In this document: positions 30,971 to 39,751 of the stretch, piece by piece | Numbering within the stretch: the first letter of the stretch is position 1 | How the letters are laid out: the number at the start of each line of letters is the position of its first letter | Assembly: GCF_017115085.1 (NCBI RefSeq) | Contig: NZ_JABXKJ010000174.1 | Location: 1 to 48,026, forward strand | Length of the DNA stretch: 48,026 nucleotides | Origin: Nostoc sp. NMS7 | Lineage (GTDB): Bacteria > Cyanobacteriota > Cyanobacteriia > Cyanobacteriales > Nostocaceae | Reading direction: 5' to 3' | Position numbers and translations under genes: made by a program | The notes under the pieces: generated by a model | What the model was told of the DNA's origin: nothing | The model's input: only the letters and a program-made list of their open reading frames with translations | The model's database searches: none

Positions 30971-32230
30971 TCACCTGTAGAATTTTGTAATTTGTTGGTA
31001 TTTGTCATGATCTGGATGATCTCGATGCCAAGAATCGATATACTTAGGTTCCAACTCTTTTAAGCAACTTAACGCCCCAGTGATGCTAGAGAAGAAGGAA
31101 ATACAACGACAGACAGTAAGCTCGATTAAAGCAAACTGCTTATCGTCGCTGGGTTTGTCCTTTGGTACTTCGCAAACGCCGAGATGTTTGCCACAGTTGA
31201 CTACTACATCTGCAACCTTGGGGATAAAATTGACAGTGAGATTGTGATCGCGCAAAGCAACCCTCGGACTACGACCAGATACTATGGTTGCTGCCTTCTC
31301 ATAAGCATCATTTACAAGCTGCATCATTTTCGTGGCATGGCTAAAAGAATTAATATCGGGATGCCAGAATTTAACTTTCTCCCGGTAAGCCATTTTTAAT
31401 TCAAAAGCTGAATCTATATCTGCGTCCACTTCCAGCAGCTCCCACCAATTCTCAGTTTTTATTCCAATCCAGTGACGGTAGACTAACTCTAGTTTTTGCA
31501 GAATCTCTAAAGCGCGATCACAATCAACCCCAGATTTTTCAGCAATCTCATCTAACACCACTTCCCCAAACCAGCCCATGCACCAAGAGAAGGCATTGGT
31601 TAATCGGGTTTCCAAATCCTCCTCAAAGAACTGTTGCCCGGTTGCCTCTACGGGTGGGTGATTAATCCGCTTGCGGAAGATATCAGATTTGTTCCCGGCT
31701 GAGTCGGTAAGTTGGCTAAGATAGATTTCCAGTCGGACATCTGGCCATAAGCCATCGTAGTAACTGTTGCAGTTTACGAGTAACCCGAATTCTGGGACGA
31801 AGGAATCGTAGAATTGATTTAAATGGTCACGGATGCGATCGCACTCAATATCATCATGGTGAGTCGCTTCTGCTTCTAGTAATTCCTCCACAATAAATGC
31901 CCCTTCAAGTAGTCGCCGCATCAGTTCAACTTGTTCGGCAGGTGCGCTAATTGGTTGGAACGTACCGGGAAGAATCGGGATACGACAAGTAATGTTTCTG
32001 ACATTCTTGTGAACTTTGGGTGAAGCTCCACAGTATTTTCGCTCCACATCGAACTCCAACCTAGTATGGGCATTCTTGAAAGAGATACCGAGTTGATTTT
32101 CAAAGAAGCAGAATACTCCACTCCGAAAGCGTTCTGTCCATTTGAGGTCGTCGTCGGCTAAGGCGATCGGATTCTCTAAGAATTCTACAGTTGGGGTGAA
32201 AGGTGCGATGCCTGCGGCCGGCGTAGCCAT
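30971..32230 (-). CDS. J-domain (DnaJ-like) protein
   Basis: A 419-aa product. Near residues 260-315 lies a J domain: WWELLEVDADIDSAFELKMA, then YREKVKFWHPDINSFSHATK, with the essential His-Pro-Asp at about residue 290. Such domains stimulate Hsp70 ATPases; phages use them in replication and assembly. The N-terminal 250 residues are of unknown type. The first codons lie in a GCGATGCC-type repeat, so the true start may be a little downstream. Its neighbours are the two paralogous MQI genes. Confidence 0.8.
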   Translation of the reverse strand: MATPAAGIAPFTPTVEFLENPIALADDDLKWTERFRSGVFCFFENQLGISFKNAHTRLEFDVERKYCGASPKVHKNVRNITCRIPILPGTFQPISAPAEQVELMRRLLEGAFIVEELLEAEATHHDDIECDRIRDHLNQFYDSFVPEFGLLVNCNSYYDGLWPDVRLEIYLSQLTDSAGNKSDIFRKRINHPPVEATGQQFFEEDLETRLTNAFSWCMGWFGEVVLDEIAEKSGVDCDRALEILQKLELVYRHWIGIKTENWWELLEVDADIDSAFELKMAYREKVKFWHPDINSFSHATKMMQLVNDAYEKAATIVSGRSPRVALRDHNLTVNFIPKVADVVVNCGKHLGVCEVPKDKPSDDKQFALIELTVCRCISFFSSITGALSCLKELEPKYIDSWHRDHPDHDKYQQITKFYR

Positions 32231-32268
32231 CGCAAACTTCTTACTTTTTCTCTTCTTCCCTCTTCCCT

Positions 32269-32688
32269 CTAACCTCTTCCCTCGAACTTCTCTCTCAATT
32301 GCCGCAATTTCTCGTTCGCGGAGGAATCGAACTTTTTTAAAGTTGCGATCTCCTCCTGAAGTTGTGTTAATTGAGCTACAATTGCATCATATGTTGTGAA
32401 TGCACCCTGATGATTCATTTGTGAGCCTATCGATATTTCTTCATGTTCAATAGGCTCATTTCCATATTTATTACAAAGTTTTGTAACTTGAGAGAACCAA
32501 AATTCAAAAGATTCCGTAGGAATCTCAGTGAACTCTTGGCGTTTCCATGCAGACTGATCTCTTAGTGGTTGAAACTTCTTCGATTCCAGCATTTGTTGGA
32601 GTTTCTGCCAAAAAGCGATCGTTGGGTCGAAATCTGGACAAATAACTGTGATGTATTTGTCCTCTTGATAGAGAGCTTTTATTTGCAT
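32269..32688 (-). CDS. unknown protein with C-terminal coiled coil
   Basis: A 139-aa product (MQIKALYQEDKYITVICPDF) paralogous to 30643-30966. The C-terminus is a coiled coil (AQLTQLQEEIATLKKF). Heptamer-like TTCCCTC repeats follow its stop on the minus strand. Function unknown. Confidence 0.7.
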   Translation of the reverse strand: MQIKALYQEDKYITVICPDFDPTIAFWQKLQQMLESKKFQPLRDQSAWKRQEFTEIPTESFEFWFSQVTKLCNKYGNEPIEHEEISIGSQMNHQGAFTTYDAIVAQLTQLQEEIATLKKFDSSANEKLRQLREKFEGRG

Positions 32689-32756
32689 GACAATTGACCC
32701 TGCTTATGACAGAGTGGTGAAGGATATGAAAGCTTATGATTAAACGGTCTTACTTA

Positions 32757-32830
32757 CTGCGATGCCTGGGTTGAGTCGATGCCATCGCCGTCAATGCGTA
32801 GGCAATCGTCTCGTAGAGAAGGCATCGCAG
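32757..32830. repeat. long palindromic GCGATGCC repeat
   Basis: CTGCGATGCCT (32757-32767) and AGGCATCGCAG (32820-32830) are perfect arms around a further GCGATGCC-like core, followed by TTTTTT on the plus strand. The spacer between two minus-strand genes. Confidence 0.6.
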
Positions 32831-32838
32831 TTTTTTGT

Positions 32839-33294
32839 CTAGAATCGTTGGTTGATGATTTCTTTCAATTTGTCGCCGTATTTATCAATCAGGAAATGCT
32901 TGACTTGGGGTGAATATTTTGTGGCGATCGTGTAGTAGCATCCGGGTTCTGAATCCTTGAGGATAAAAAGTGTTCTGGTTTTGCACTCCTTCTTGAACTC
33001 CTTGTTTTCTTCAAAGGTTGCTAGCATCTCGTAAATCAAGTTATCCCCTTGTTCAAAATTGAATTCAAATCGACCTTGGGAATCCAAATATTTGATGTGT
33101 TGATTAAATAATTCCTCAAATTCTTTATTTTCCCAACGCCACATACATGAACCACCTGTACCCCCGTTGCTTACTTGTGCTGCTTTTTTGTTGTTGATAT
33201 ACAAGTTGAGTTCAAATCTTGGGGTTTCTTCACCTCCAGCAGTTTTTACAGACTTGATTGCTAGGTTGAAAAGATGCGGGTAGTATTGAGTCAT
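32839..33294 (-). CDS. unknown protein
   Basis: A 151-aa product from Met at 33294 (MTQYYPHLFNLAIKSVKTAG). Central NNKKAAQVSNGGTGGSCMWR and Lys-rich, acidic helices follow. The longer upstream frame overlaps the DUF6011 gene on the same strand and is not likely translated. No family recognised. Confidence 0.7.
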   Translation of the reverse strand: MTQYYPHLFNLAIKSVKTAGGEETPRFELNLYINNKKAAQVSNGGTGGSCMWRWENKEFEELFNQHIKYLDSQGRFEFNFEQGDNLIYEMLATFEENKEFKKECKTRTLFILKDSEPGCYYTIATKYSPQVKHFLIDKYGDKLKEIINQRF

Positions 33295-33337
33295 GATTTT
33301 CTCCAAGGGTTTATTTGTCGGGTGAGCGACAGAAAAT

Positions 33338-33724
33338 CTAGTTGAGTTGCTTGTGTGTAGGGTAAGGCAATCCGTAATGGGCAGCACAATCTGGCCCGTA
33401 ACCAGCGAAAAGCGATCGCTCATCCGTAAGAGTTTTTTTGCAAAAGCAACAGTTACCAGATGTGTGTCCGTGGTCTTGTGCATAGCGGGTTGGGTCAGAG
33501 GCAAAACGCTGTAACTCCGCCTCCAATGCCGGAAATGGTTGAGATTTGTTGAGGGTTAACAGCCCCGTGACTTCAATCCGGGCGTACCATCCAGAATTGC
33601 GATTTAAGGGTGAAACGTAAACCGCACCAGGGTATTTTCCTCCACTGGTGCGATATAGTTGATACTGGCTAAATCGTATTTTTGGGTACTTTAGTTTTGC
33701 GGATGCTCGATCAAACAAACGCAA
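33338..33724 (-). CDS. DUF6011-like zinc-binding protein
   Basis: A 128-aa product. The C-terminal part GNCCFCKKTLTDERSLFAGY followed by GPDCAAHYG matches the DUF6011 zinc motif (CxFC...LTD..S...GxGPxC). The N-terminal half is beta-rich (KYPGAVYVSPLNRNSGWYAR). It may bind DNA or protein. Separated by 17 bases from the large ORF upstream. Confidence 0.75.
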   Translation of the reverse strand: MRLFDRASAKLKYPKIRFSQYQLYRTSGGKYPGAVYVSPLNRNSGWYARIEVTGLLTLNKSQPFPALEAELQRFASDPTRYAQDHGHTSGNCCFCKKTLTDERSLFAGYGPDCAAHYGLPYPTHKQLN

Positions 33725-33741
33725 AATGCTTGAGTACCCGA

Positions 33742-35508
33742 TTACTTTCCCCCGTCTAGTTCATCTAAATCAAATCCCGACTCCTCCTCCTCATCATCAA
33801 ACTTTGGTTGGGGTATCGATTCATCAGCAAAGGTGGGGGCAATCTCCTCAAGTGATTCGTCAGCGAATACGGGTTCATCGTCAAAGGTTGGGGCGGATGG
33901 CGCGGACTCTGGTTCTAAACCAAACTCCAGGAGTTGCGATCGCATCTGCTCACATTCAAGCTGCAATTGAGCGATTGTATCTTCACTATGAGCAAGTTGA
34001 GCCTTATAATCTTGGATAAAAGTTGCCTGAGAATTAGCTATGCTTTCTAGTTGACAGTAGGATTTTTGTATCCGGTTCATCTGCTCCCTTTCTTCTTCAA
34101 GAAGTTGAGTAAGTCCTACGGAGTCTTTTACCAATGCATCTCGTTCAGCCGTTAACCTCAAATTTTCGGCTTTAAGGTTGTCTAACTCTTGAGAATCACG
34201 TAGCTCTGATTTGAGCCGATCCATGATACAAGCGGCAATATTCTCCGCTAGTGGGTCAACTTTGCTGTTAAGGAGAGACGCGATCGCATCCAGCAACTTA
34301 TTCGGTGTCGGAGGGTGTGCAGGGTGGGTACTTGCTGCTACTGGTTCTTTTGGAGGATAGCGGCGGCGGGAAGGCGTTCTCTCCACTGGTTCATTTGAAC
34401 CTAGTTCGTAAGCGCCAAGGGTTTTACAACTAGCAGTCCAACTACGCGCTCTTGCTATCAGTGCCTCGGAGTAAGTTGCGTAGTACAACTTGGGGTTTTT
34501 GTTCGCTTGCTTAAATCCTGCACCGATAATTTTGGCAATAAAGGCGATCGCATTCGCACTGTCAGTTTTACACTCTGGCGGAAAGTGAATCTCAATCCCC
34601 CGCTTCTCTGGGTTCTCCCGGAGAATGAAAGAGTAGACTGAATCGTTATCGAATTTGTCAGCAGGGATAACAGTTGCCATGATAATTTGCTCCTTTTGTT
34701 GTTGATTTGAAATTTCAATTAATTCCCAGCGATCGCAGGTTAATTGCCAGCGATCGCAGGTATACTCACTTTCCTCTGTTGCAATAACCACATGACTTAT
34801 CGCCTCTCCGTCTGGGTTGACTAGGGTGATAGTTCCTTGAACTTCCTCGCCAGTGCCAAGACTGCGACCAAAAGCATATTTCCCGACGAACGGATGCTCA
34901 GAGAAATAGTCGCCATTCAATTCGGACAGATGCCAGTTGTAGGCTTTCAGCGCAATTGAGAGCGGGTCATCTCCAAGGAATTGATAATTACCAGAGCGCT
35001 TAATATTGAGTTCATTCTTGTCAGCCGCAACCCAATGTCCTTTTTCATTGGTTTCCGAAAGAGTTATGTAACCATTGGGAATTGTGAATAGGTATACCCT
35101 ACGGGCAAGCCACTCATGTTTGAGTTCTCTTAGATCCCATAAAGGCACGGCGACTGCCTCACCTTTGAAATACGAATGGGCGAAAATAACAGCTTGCTCT
35201 TGCAACCCGATATCTGCTGGACACTGCACAAGTTCGATGTTGTGACATTCTTCAAAGGTTGAAGCTATGGAGACGAAAAAGGGCAGTCTTGGCGAATCTC
35301 TTACCCAGATGCGTTGCCCAAGGTATTCGTACTCAAACGTGGTATGCCAAGTTGCGCCAAGATCCACTTTCTCTATGAATTTGGGTTCGATATTTACCTC
35401 CTTGTTCAGAATTAGGTTTAATTTCTCTCTCAACTCACTCAAAACATCTTGGTTGGGGCGTGGTTGCAAGGCAAAATTAGCAGCAGGATTGCCATTTCTG
35501 CCCCGCAA
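33742..35508 (-). CDS. 588-aa coiled-coil protein, probable dual products
   Basis: The frame runs from TTG 35508. The N-terminal about 265 residues are a beta-rich unknown domain. A junction made of a repeated 7-residue unit (TCDRWQLTCDRWEL, from a tandem 21-bp HIP1 unit) follows. After it lies an ATG at 34680 with a strong AAAGGAG site nine bases upstream (MATVIPADKFDNDSVYSFIL). From there a 312-aa protein with a coiled coil (residues about 430-525) and an acidic tail could be made on its own. I think two genes were fused when repeat growth removed a stop codon, or both products are used. Confidence 0.7.
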   Translation of the reverse strand: MRGRNGNPAANFALQPRPNQDVLSELREKLNLILNKEVNIEPKFIEKVDLGATWHTTFEYEYLGQRIWVRDSPRLPFFVSIASTFEECHNIELVQCPADIGLQEQAVIFAHSYFKGEAVAVPLWDLRELKHEWLARRVYLFTIPNGYITLSETNEKGHWVAADKNELNIKRSGNYQFLGDDPLSIALKAYNWHLSELNGDYFSEHPFVGKYAFGRSLGTGEEVQGTITLVNPDGEAISHVVIATEESEYTCDRWQLTCDRWELIEISNQQQKEQIIMATVIPADKFDNDSVYSFILRENPEKRGIEIHFPPECKTDSANAIAFIAKIIGAGFKQANKNPKLYYATYSEALIARARSWTASCKTLGAYELGSNEPVERTPSRRRYPPKEPVAASTHPAHPPTPNKLLDAIASLLNSKVDPLAENIAACIMDRLKSELRDSQELDNLKAENLRLTAERDALVKDSVGLTQLLEEEREQMNRIQKSYCQLESIANSQATFIQDYKAQLAHSEDTIAQLQLECEQMRSQLLEFGLEPESAPSAPTFDDEPVFADESLEEIAPTFADESIPQPKFDDEEEESGFDLDELDGGK

Positions 35509-35924
35509 GTTGCCACATACGGGTTCGTCTCAGCCTTGAGTTTAGCGTCAGCGTCAGCCTTAGCCTTAGTCTCAGCCTTGAGTTTAGCGTCAGCGTCAGC
35601 CTTGGCCTTAGTCTCAGCTTTGAGTTTAGCGTCAGCGTCAGCCTTGGCCTTAGTCTCAGCCTTGAGTTTAGCGTCAGCGTCAGCCTTAGCCTTAGTCTCA
35701 GCCTTGAGTTTAGCGTCAGCGTCAGCCTTGGCTTTAACCTCAGCTTTGAGTTTAGCGTCAGCGTCAGCCTTGGCTTTAACCTCAGAGTCTAACTCAGATT
35801 GCAACTTAGCACCGTTTTTAAATTTTGGCGGTTCTAATGTTGTATCATCGTCATCAAAAATTGGCCGATCTGTGATCAGATTTGCAACAGTTGATAATGA
35901 CTTAAAACCATTAGTATTAGACAT
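35439..35924 (-). CDS. repeat protein with six 14-residue units
   Basis: A 161-aa product. After an acidic start (MSNTNGFKSLSTVANLITDR) come about six copies of VKAKADADAKLKAE, a 42-bp DNA unit in tandem, which would form a long Ala-rich charged helix. The last 28 codons run into the next gene's 5' end in another frame and look non-native, so the copy number or frame may have changed. Structural or spacer role, by appearance only. Confidence 0.65.
   Translation of the reverse strand: MSNTNGFKSLSTVANLITDRPIFDDDDTTLEPPKFKNGAKLQSELDSEVKAKADADAKLKAEVKAKADADAKLKAETKAKADADAKLKAETKAKADADAKLKAETKAKADADAKLKAETKAKADADAKLKAETNPYVATCGAEMAILLLILPCNHAPTKMF
35535..35790. repeat. 42-bp minisatellite
   Basis: The unit GCGTCAGCGTCAGCCTTGGC with GAGTTTA is repeated about six times with a few base changes. 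In-frame multiples of 14 codons keep the protein repeat. Copy number is expected to vary. Confidence 0.85.
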
Positions 35925-36021
35925 TGCTTTTCACCTTATAAATACTAGCTGGATTGCTAGTAATGCGATCGCCCGGTATCGCACCGGGAAAACTACACTT
36001 ATAGCGATCGCATATACGATG

Positions 36022-36270
36022 TCATGTAGGGTAAGGTATCTTTTTTAGTTGTTTTCCCTCTCTCTTGAATTTCCCAGGCATAAGACCCGGTTCCCTAGTC
36101 AGAACATAACCGCTCGGACATCTCACACTTTCAACCCTTGCCGTATCCATACAGTTAATCTGATATTTGCCAGTAACTATTAGCAACTTTGGAGGTAGGT
36201 TACATTTCACAAGCGATCGCCCAATAAGCAGATCAAGAAACAACAAATCACTGTTATCACCGTTAAGCAA
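36022..36270 (-). CDS. small unknown protein
   Basis: About 82 aa from TTG 36270; a GTG at VKCNLPPKLLIVTG is an alternative. The part with DTARVESVRCPSGYVLTREP is the most protein-like. The start is uncertain. No family recognised. Confidence 0.45.
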   Translation of the reverse strand: MLNGDNSDLLFLDLLIGRSLVKCNLPPKLLIVTGKYQINCMDTARVESVRCPSGYVLTREPGLMPGKFKREGKQLKKIPYPT

Positions 36271-36683
36271 CAGTCCCTACTATTCTTTTTTCAAGGTACA
36301 GGTTTAATCACGCTGAGTAGCTATACAAGCCACAATCAAAGCAGTAATTTTAATGTCTGGCTTATTAGTTTATTAGCTGGCTACGCATAGCCACAACCAA
36401 CAACTAACTAAGCTTTTATCAACTATTTTTATCTCATTCTTTACCCTCTTTACTAAACCAACCTCTGTCAATTTATCACTAATATTTCACTAACACCGCA
36501 AAGTTTACATTTCTTTACAATTACTTTTAGTCACTAAAAAATCACTGATTAAAACATAATCAGTGATTTTATTCTGTATTATTTACTACTTTTTATTTTT
36601 TAGTGATTCAGATCCTAATACGCGGATCGTTGCTGGCAATTAGCTGTGTGGTGGGATCGCAGATCAGATCGCCGGATCGCGGA
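36271..36683. other. origin-like intergenic region: iteron-like repeats, hairpin, GATC cluster
   Basis: No gene. TCACT(A/G)A occurs four times directly (about 36477, 36487, 36531, 36543) and twice inverted (about 36562, 36599). A perfect 14-bp inverted repeat AAAATCACTGATTA lies at 36538-36570. AT-rich DNA follows, and seven GATC sites sit within about 75 bp (36611-36685), none within a HIP1 octamer. Such a set is typical of iteron-type replication origins, but no Rep gene is recognised beside it. Confidence 0.45.
36538..36570 (-). terminator. perfect 14-bp hairpin with U run
   Basis: AAAATCACTGATTA (36538-36551), 5-nt loop, complement to 36570. On the minus strand it is followed by T residues, so it can end the long minus-strand operon whose last gene stops at 36684. 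It also overlaps the iteron-like repeats. Confidence 0.6.
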
Positions 36684-36914
36684 TCAAGTAGTGGGTTTCG
36701 GTCGCTTTCTTCCGTGTATTTTTGGTGAAACTATGCCGTTACGGAGAGCGCAACTACTAACACTGTTCGCTGTTACAGTTACTCCAGTTTCTTCAGTGAT
36801 TATATCAGCTAATTGAGCGTAAGTCCAATCAATTTTTTCTTGCTCCATTTGGGTTATTAGTTCTTTGACGCGATCGGGTTGAATTGTCCTCGGCGCTCCC
36901 ATTTTTAGTGGCAT
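36684..36914 (-). CDS. small HTH protein
   Basis: A 76-aa product (MGAPRTIQPDRVKELITQME) with a helix-turn-helix-like YAQLADIITEETGVTVTANS then VSSCALRNG, the layout of small transposase-type or regulator HTH domains. The C-terminus is basic. It borders the origin-like region and could bind it. Last gene of the minus-strand operon. Confidence 0.65.
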   Translation of the reverse strand: MPLKMGAPRTIQPDRVKELITQMEQEKIDWTYAQLADIITEETGVTVTANSVSSCALRNGIVSPKIHGRKRPKPTT

Positions 36915-36961
36915 AATTTCACCAATATAATTGTCAATTCTAGCGGAAATTGAGGCAAAGT

Positions 36962-37201
36962 TTACAATTCTTTGTTTGGGCGTAATGTGACCCTGTGCCG
37001 ACCAACAAGCCTCGGATGGGGTTCTACTGACGTTAGGAGCTTTAGGTTGTATGCCGCTTGTAAGACCTCAGCCAACCTTTCCTCTGAAGGATTCATGAAA
37101 ATCATGCTGCCATATTTAGCTATAGTTACCGTTATTTTTTGTTCTAGTTTTGTGTCAATCATCTCAAAGTAATTTTTTACCCGTGCCATCGCAAGCATCA
37201 C
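36962..37201 (-). CDS. small unknown protein
   Basis: Up to 79 aa, with AGGAAG five bases before ATG 37201; ATG 37189 is also possible. IDTKLEQKITVTIAKYGSMI suggests a beta-alpha fold. It overlaps the zinc-finger gene upstream by 38 bases. Confidence 0.6.
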   Translation of the reverse strand: MMLAMARVKNYFEMIDTKLEQKITVTIAKYGSMIFMNPSEERLAEVLQAAYNLKLLTSVEPHPRLVGRHRVTLRPNKEL

Positions 37202-37415
37202 ACTTCCTGTGCAGTGTTACTTTGTTCCCTAGTGTTTGAAAAGCTTTACCTCCCTCGCAAATAGGACAAGGCTCGTTTGATAATCTCAGAGGTTCATCTG
37301 ATAAAGTCCATCCAGCTTTGACAAAATCTTCGTGAGTGAATTCCCAGATTGCTCCAACTGGGTCATCAAGAAACTTTTCTCTGGTGCGTCGCTTGTTAAC
37401 GTATCTTTGGTTCAT
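37164..37415 (-). CDS. small zinc-finger protein, DnaJ-type Cys pairs
   Basis: An 83-aa product with CPICEGGKAF and, 20 residues on, CDACDGTGKK, the CxxCxGxG pattern of a DnaJ-like zinc finger. The N-terminus is basic (MNQRYVNKRRTREKFLDD). Coupled to the ATPase upstream by four bases (ATGA). It might help fold or bind partners of the ATPase. Confidence 0.75.
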   Translation of the reverse strand: MNQRYVNKRRTREKFLDDPVGAIWEFTHEDFVKAGWTLSDEPLRLSNEPCPICEGGKAFQTLGNKVTLHRKCDACDGTGKKLL

Positions 37416-39325
37416 AGAATTTCTTGTCGAATCATCAAAAGTTCGTACTCGTCAATTGCCTTTACCCACTCATTAGTATCGGGTTGAGCATTCCATAACA
37501 TTGTAATTATTTGATTTTGTTCGTAACCACGTACTTGCAAATCCTCAATCAACTTCAAAGCATCATTCTTGGAAGCATTAAAAATAGTAAATTTTACATT
37601 TTGGGAGGCTTCGTTTAACTCAGTTCTTTGCTGTTGAGTGAGTGCATCAATTGATTGAGAGGACAATTCCGGGAAGAATTTTAATAGAGTTCTTGCGGGG
37701 TCTGGATGTCCGTTACCAGGATGCAATTCAGTTTTTAGCCACTCTGGGATACTTCCTAATTCCCCACCCGCGATCGCACTCCCGAAATTTTTCACATTTG
37801 CCTTAAAATAAGCACCACTAGCCACATTCATCTTCCTTAATCCCCCAGCATCGACTGCAACAGTACTGCATCCCACAAACTGCACGCCTTCTTTAAATGT
37901 CGCTGCTAATCCGGCGGTTTCTTTCCCCGCGATCGCAGAAAGGTGATTAGCGTGGAGGACGATTATCAAAGTTGCCCCAGTTTTTGCAAATCGACTCAAT
38001 AAAAATTGTAATGCCCAAGTGCGATCGCTCTCATTCATCAGTGAAAGTAAGCGCATCGCCTCATCAATTACAAGTAAAAGATTTTTGTGTGAGTAAGGTG
38101 TCGAACTTTCTAGCTTTTTGAGAAACTTCAGTAGGTTAGTAGCAACTTGTCTATCCGCTTGTTCACTGTCTTTATTTGGGTACTGTAGTCCACTGTGCAA
38201 GTTACAAGCAAAGGGGTAAATATCAACTCCGGCGGTGAAATATTCTACAACTAAGGTTGGGTCATAAGCTTTTGACAGGGTAGCCAAGATTGCCGCGAGA
38301 GTTCCTTTACCACCTCGCTGACTACCTGCGATCGCAATCACCTGGCTACTCATCACTTCATCAATTTTAAATCCGCTATTTACCAAACATCTGACGATGA
38401 ATTCAGCACGAGGAACAATGGGTAGTCGATTAACTGTTTCCACTTCTGGAATAACGCTTCGGTTTGATATTGGAGATACCTCATCAGTTATATTAGAGAC
38501 TGCTGAACGCTCACTATAAGGTGTTGATGCGATCGCCTCTGCGTCGCGTTGCGCTCTGGCATCTGTACTTGAGCAAGAGATCACAGTGTCTTGGATGTGG
38601 CTAGGAAGAGTTGTATTACTTGGTGTTACATCTTTTGAGGGTAGCTGGAAAACCTTTCTTGATGAAATAGCTTTCACCGAATCGTAATTAACCCGTGGGT
38701 CACAAGTAACTGTTTCCAGATGCTTAGTTAAGCTCTCTTGGTCGGGGATTGCACCTTTGTAATCCACATAGCGATCGCATAACCACCGATAAGCGTAAAA
38801 GCGCTTCCCCGACTCAACTCCACTTAAATACTCACTCAATATACTGTGCCTCCCCCGCAGCATAGCAAACTCGTATCGCTCCAAAAGTTCCAAATGGAAC
38901 ATTAAATCAGCAATCTCATTTCTTTGAGAGAGCCAATCCTCACGCGCTTCGGCATCCCCCATTGCCGTCAAGAATTCCATAATATTATCCCGCACAAAGG
39001 GAATGGGGGCAAAGCGGTGTGAGTCGTTTAGGTCAAGCGCTACTGACCAAAAATAACTTGTTGCTGATGCGATCGCACCAATGGTTGCTAGTGGGGAAGT
39101 TGCGTAACAAATTGCCCCAATCGCTAACCCACCCAATCCAATTAACTTCGAGAAATTCATCTCGGAGCGCGACGCTTTCGCCTTGCACAATAACTGGTCG
39201 TGGCGTTCCTGCAACCATGATGCTGCGTGTCCTGCTTCTAGGTGTTCGATGCTGGGATATTGCGATCGCAGTTTCCGAGTTTCTAATGTTGTTAATTCTG
39301 TTTGGGTGACTGGTTGGAAGTCCAT
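37412..39325 (-). CDS. membrane-anchored P-loop ATPase, FtsK/VirD4-like
   Basis: A 637-aa product. Two hydrophobic segments lie near residues 60-95 (LIGLGGLAIGAICYATSPLA; IGAIASATSYFWSVAL). The P-loop is IAGSQRGGKGTLAAILA near residue 335, with GKG as in many VirD4-type coupling proteins in place of GKS/T. Walker B is LLLVIDEAMRLLS near 418. A sensor-like segment (ATLIIVLHANHLSAIAG) follows. This layout fits HerA/FtsK-superfamily motors that move DNA across membranes. It sits in an operon of small membrane proteins, but no relaxase or VirB4 is seen here. Confidence 0.8.
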   Translation of the reverse strand: MDFQPVTQTELTTLETRKLRSQYPSIEHLEAGHAASWLQERHDQLLCKAKASRSEMNFSKLIGLGGLAIGAICYATSPLATIGAIASATSYFWSVALDLNDSHRFAPIPFVRDNIMEFLTAMGDAEAREDWLSQRNEIADLMFHLELLERYEFAMLRGRHSILSEYLSGVESGKRFYAYRWLCDRYVDYKGAIPDQESLTKHLETVTCDPRVNYDSVKAISSRKVFQLPSKDVTPSNTTLPSHIQDTVISCSSTDARAQRDAEAIASTPYSERSAVSNITDEVSPISNRSVIPEVETVNRLPIVPRAEFIVRCLVNSGFKIDEVMSSQVIAIAGSQRGGKGTLAAILATLSKAYDPTLVVEYFTAGVDIYPFACNLHSGLQYPNKDSEQADRQVATNLLKFLKKLESSTPYSHKNLLLVIDEAMRLLSLMNESDRTWALQFLLSRFAKTGATLIIVLHANHLSAIAGKETAGLAATFKEGVQFVGCSTVAVDAGGLRKMNVASGAYFKANVKNFGSAIAGGELGSIPEWLKTELHPGNGHPDPARTLLKFFPELSSQSIDALTQQQRTELNEASQNVKFTIFNASKNDALKLIEDLQVRGYEQNQIITMLWNAQPDTNEWVKAIDEYELLMIRQEIL

Positions 39326-39337
39326 TCTATTCCTCGC

Positions 39338-39751
39338 TTACAGCACTTTAGTCAAAAATGAAGGAGACGCAGCAGACTCGATTCTGCCGAGTGGAGTAGA
39401 GCTTATCTCGATCAAAGGTTTTCCCTCTCTATCTTTGAAGTGTTGCGATATCCCTACGACAAAAGCCGTGTCAGATTCATTGCCAAATATTTTTACTTTG
39501 TCACCGACCTGTAGTGAAATCTTGCGAAGCCTACTTACGTGACAATCGCTTTCTTCTATTGGTTCTCCATCTCCATTTGTAATTTTTACTGGAGTGTCCC
39601 ATTTTATAACTGGGTATTCTGAAGGGTAAATTTCTGTACTAATAACAGTTCCGGTTTGACCAACATGAAACCCACCCAACAACTTTTGTCCAGGATGCAA
39701 TTCAATTAATTCAACCCTGTCACCTTTTGAAATAGTCATTTTTGCACTCAC
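39338..39751 (-). CDS. KOW/SH3-like protein
   Basis: A 137-aa product with repeated small beta barrels: ISKGDRVELIELHPGQ, then HVGQTGTVISTEIYPS and LQVGDKVKIFGNESDTAFVV. Such folds bind RNA, DNA or proteins. It overlaps the upstream membrane gene by four bases (ATGA). In the ATPase operon. Confidence 0.7.
   Translation of the reverse strand: MSAKMTISKGDRVELIELHPGQKLLGGFHVGQTGTVISTEIYPSEYPVIKWDTPVKITNGDGEPIEESDCHVSRLRKISLQVGDKVKIFGNESDTAFVVGISQHFKDREGKPLIEISSTPLGRIESAASPSFLTKVL

Noticed and set aside
35535..35790. Regular repeats resembling a CRISPR array
   Set aside because: The units are contiguous, with no unique spacers, and encode a periodic protein.
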